DNA of 14,901 nucleotides, taken from contig JAHJDS010000109.1 in NCBI GenBank assembly GCA_018812395.1, positions 1-14,901 of the forward strand, written 5' to 3'. Origin of the DNA: Pseudomonadota bacterium (GTDB lineage Bacteria; Desulfobacterota; Desulfarculia; Desulfarculales; JAHJDS01). The notes beneath the pieces are model-generated. The model ran no database searches, was not told the DNA's origin, and saw only the letters and a list, made by a program, of their open reading frames with translations. Every line of letters starts with the position of its first letter. The stretch's first letter is position 1. Positions 14,516 through 14,901 of the stretch are shown here, in pieces. Both the position numbers and the translations under genes were made by a program.

Positions 14516-14901
14516 CTACTTGATGCGTTTCAAGTCCGGCGGGTAGACGTACTTGGGATCCATCTCGTAGGTGATCGGCAGGCCCCAGTGCAGCCAGCCG
14601 GCCACCCGACCGCGGCGGACCATGGCCGGGGAATACTTGGCGACCAGACGGCGGGTGTCCTCGTCCAGTCCGGGATCGTCCGCCGGTCCGAACAGACCGC
14701 TGGGGACGTGGTGGACCCGTCTGAAACCGACCTTGACCAGGGCCTTGGCCGCGGCCAGGCTGCGTCGGCCGTTGGCCGAAATGAGCACCAGCCGGTCCGT
14801 GGTCTTGAACAGCGAGCGGACGACGGCCACGAACCTCGGATTGGGCCTGGCCGCCAGTTGGTATCCGGTCAGGACGGCCCGGCGGGGGTGAGGGCGGCGG
14901 C
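14516..14901 (-). CDS. Rhodanese-like protein with Ser in place of catalytic Cys, 5' end cut by window
   Basis: The last 127 residues of a rhodanese-fold protein; the frame is open to the right edge, so the start is outside. The region NPRFVAVVRSLFKTTDRLVL followed by the loop ISANGRRS, then AAAKALVKVGFRRVHHV and a GWLHWGLPITYE end, follows the single-domain rhodanese pattern. In active enzymes the loop reads C-x-x-G-x-R-S; here the first position is Ser (codon TCG at 14779-14777), so sulfurtransfer by a persulfide is not expected. It may bind an anion or act as a structural partner. It converges on the Rieske/cytochrome b operon, and a rhodanese-like ExtH occurs in Geobacter selenite/tellurite clusters, from memory. 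I find no clear terminator on its side. Its TAG is followed by CCCGGA, like the ends of the repeats in this window. Confidence 0.8.
   Translation of the reverse strand, partial: RRPHPRRAVLTGYQLAARPNPRFVAVVRSLFKTTDRLVLISANGRRSLAAAKALVKVGFRRVHHVPSGLFGPADDPGLDEDTRRLVAKYSPAMVRRGRVAGWLHWGLPITYEMDPKYVYPPDLKRIK

Overview
The window is GC-rich and carries thirteen protein genes, two of them cut by the window ends, plus one possible leader peptide. Gene content suggests an anaerobic, Desulfobacterota-like (former deltaproteobacterial) genome: a CBS-ACT protein, a divergent thiolase, a small Cys-pair protein, a sigma54 activator and a Rieske/cytochrome b pair. This assignment rests on protein character only. 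No rRNA, tRNA, CRISPR array or intact transposase gene is visible.

Left part (1-5550): the 5' portion of a PBP1C-type peptidoglycan synthase gene (minus), a CBS-CBS-ACT sensor gene (minus), a DinG-family helicase gene (plus) and a small zinc-ribbon-like gene (plus). The helicase gene lies between two palindromic repeats. The second is a 172-bp MITE-like element with perfect 17-bp terminal inverted repeats, and it supplies the last residues and stop codon of the helicase.

Middle part (5551-11571): a thiolase (minus), a B3/B4 tRNA-editing-like protein (plus), an acyl-CoA ligase (minus), a secreted Cys/Arg-rich protein (minus) and a class IV aminotransferase (minus). Most have their own promoter or terminator. 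The ligase has a long leader with a good promoter, a tiny Phe-rich reading frame and an intrinsic terminator just before the ribosome binding site, which is the layout of an attenuator. The Cys/Arg-rich protein has 22 cysteines whose spacing is an exact mirror image about a Gly-Gly turn. This predicts a very long beta-hairpin with a ladder of facing cysteines and is the most original signal in the window.

Right part (11572-14901): a divergent promoter region with a perfect 10-bp inverted repeat and a strong sigma54-type site, then a tightly packed plus-strand operon: GAF-AAA+-Fis activator, Rieske protein, four-His cytochrome b of the b6 type. A plus-strand terminator follows. A rhodanese-like gene on the minus strand, with Ser in place of the catalytic Cys, runs off the right end. 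The Rieske/cytochrome b/rhodanese grouping recalls Geobacter Ext-type (selenite/tellurite reduction) electron-transfer clusters, but this is only an inference.
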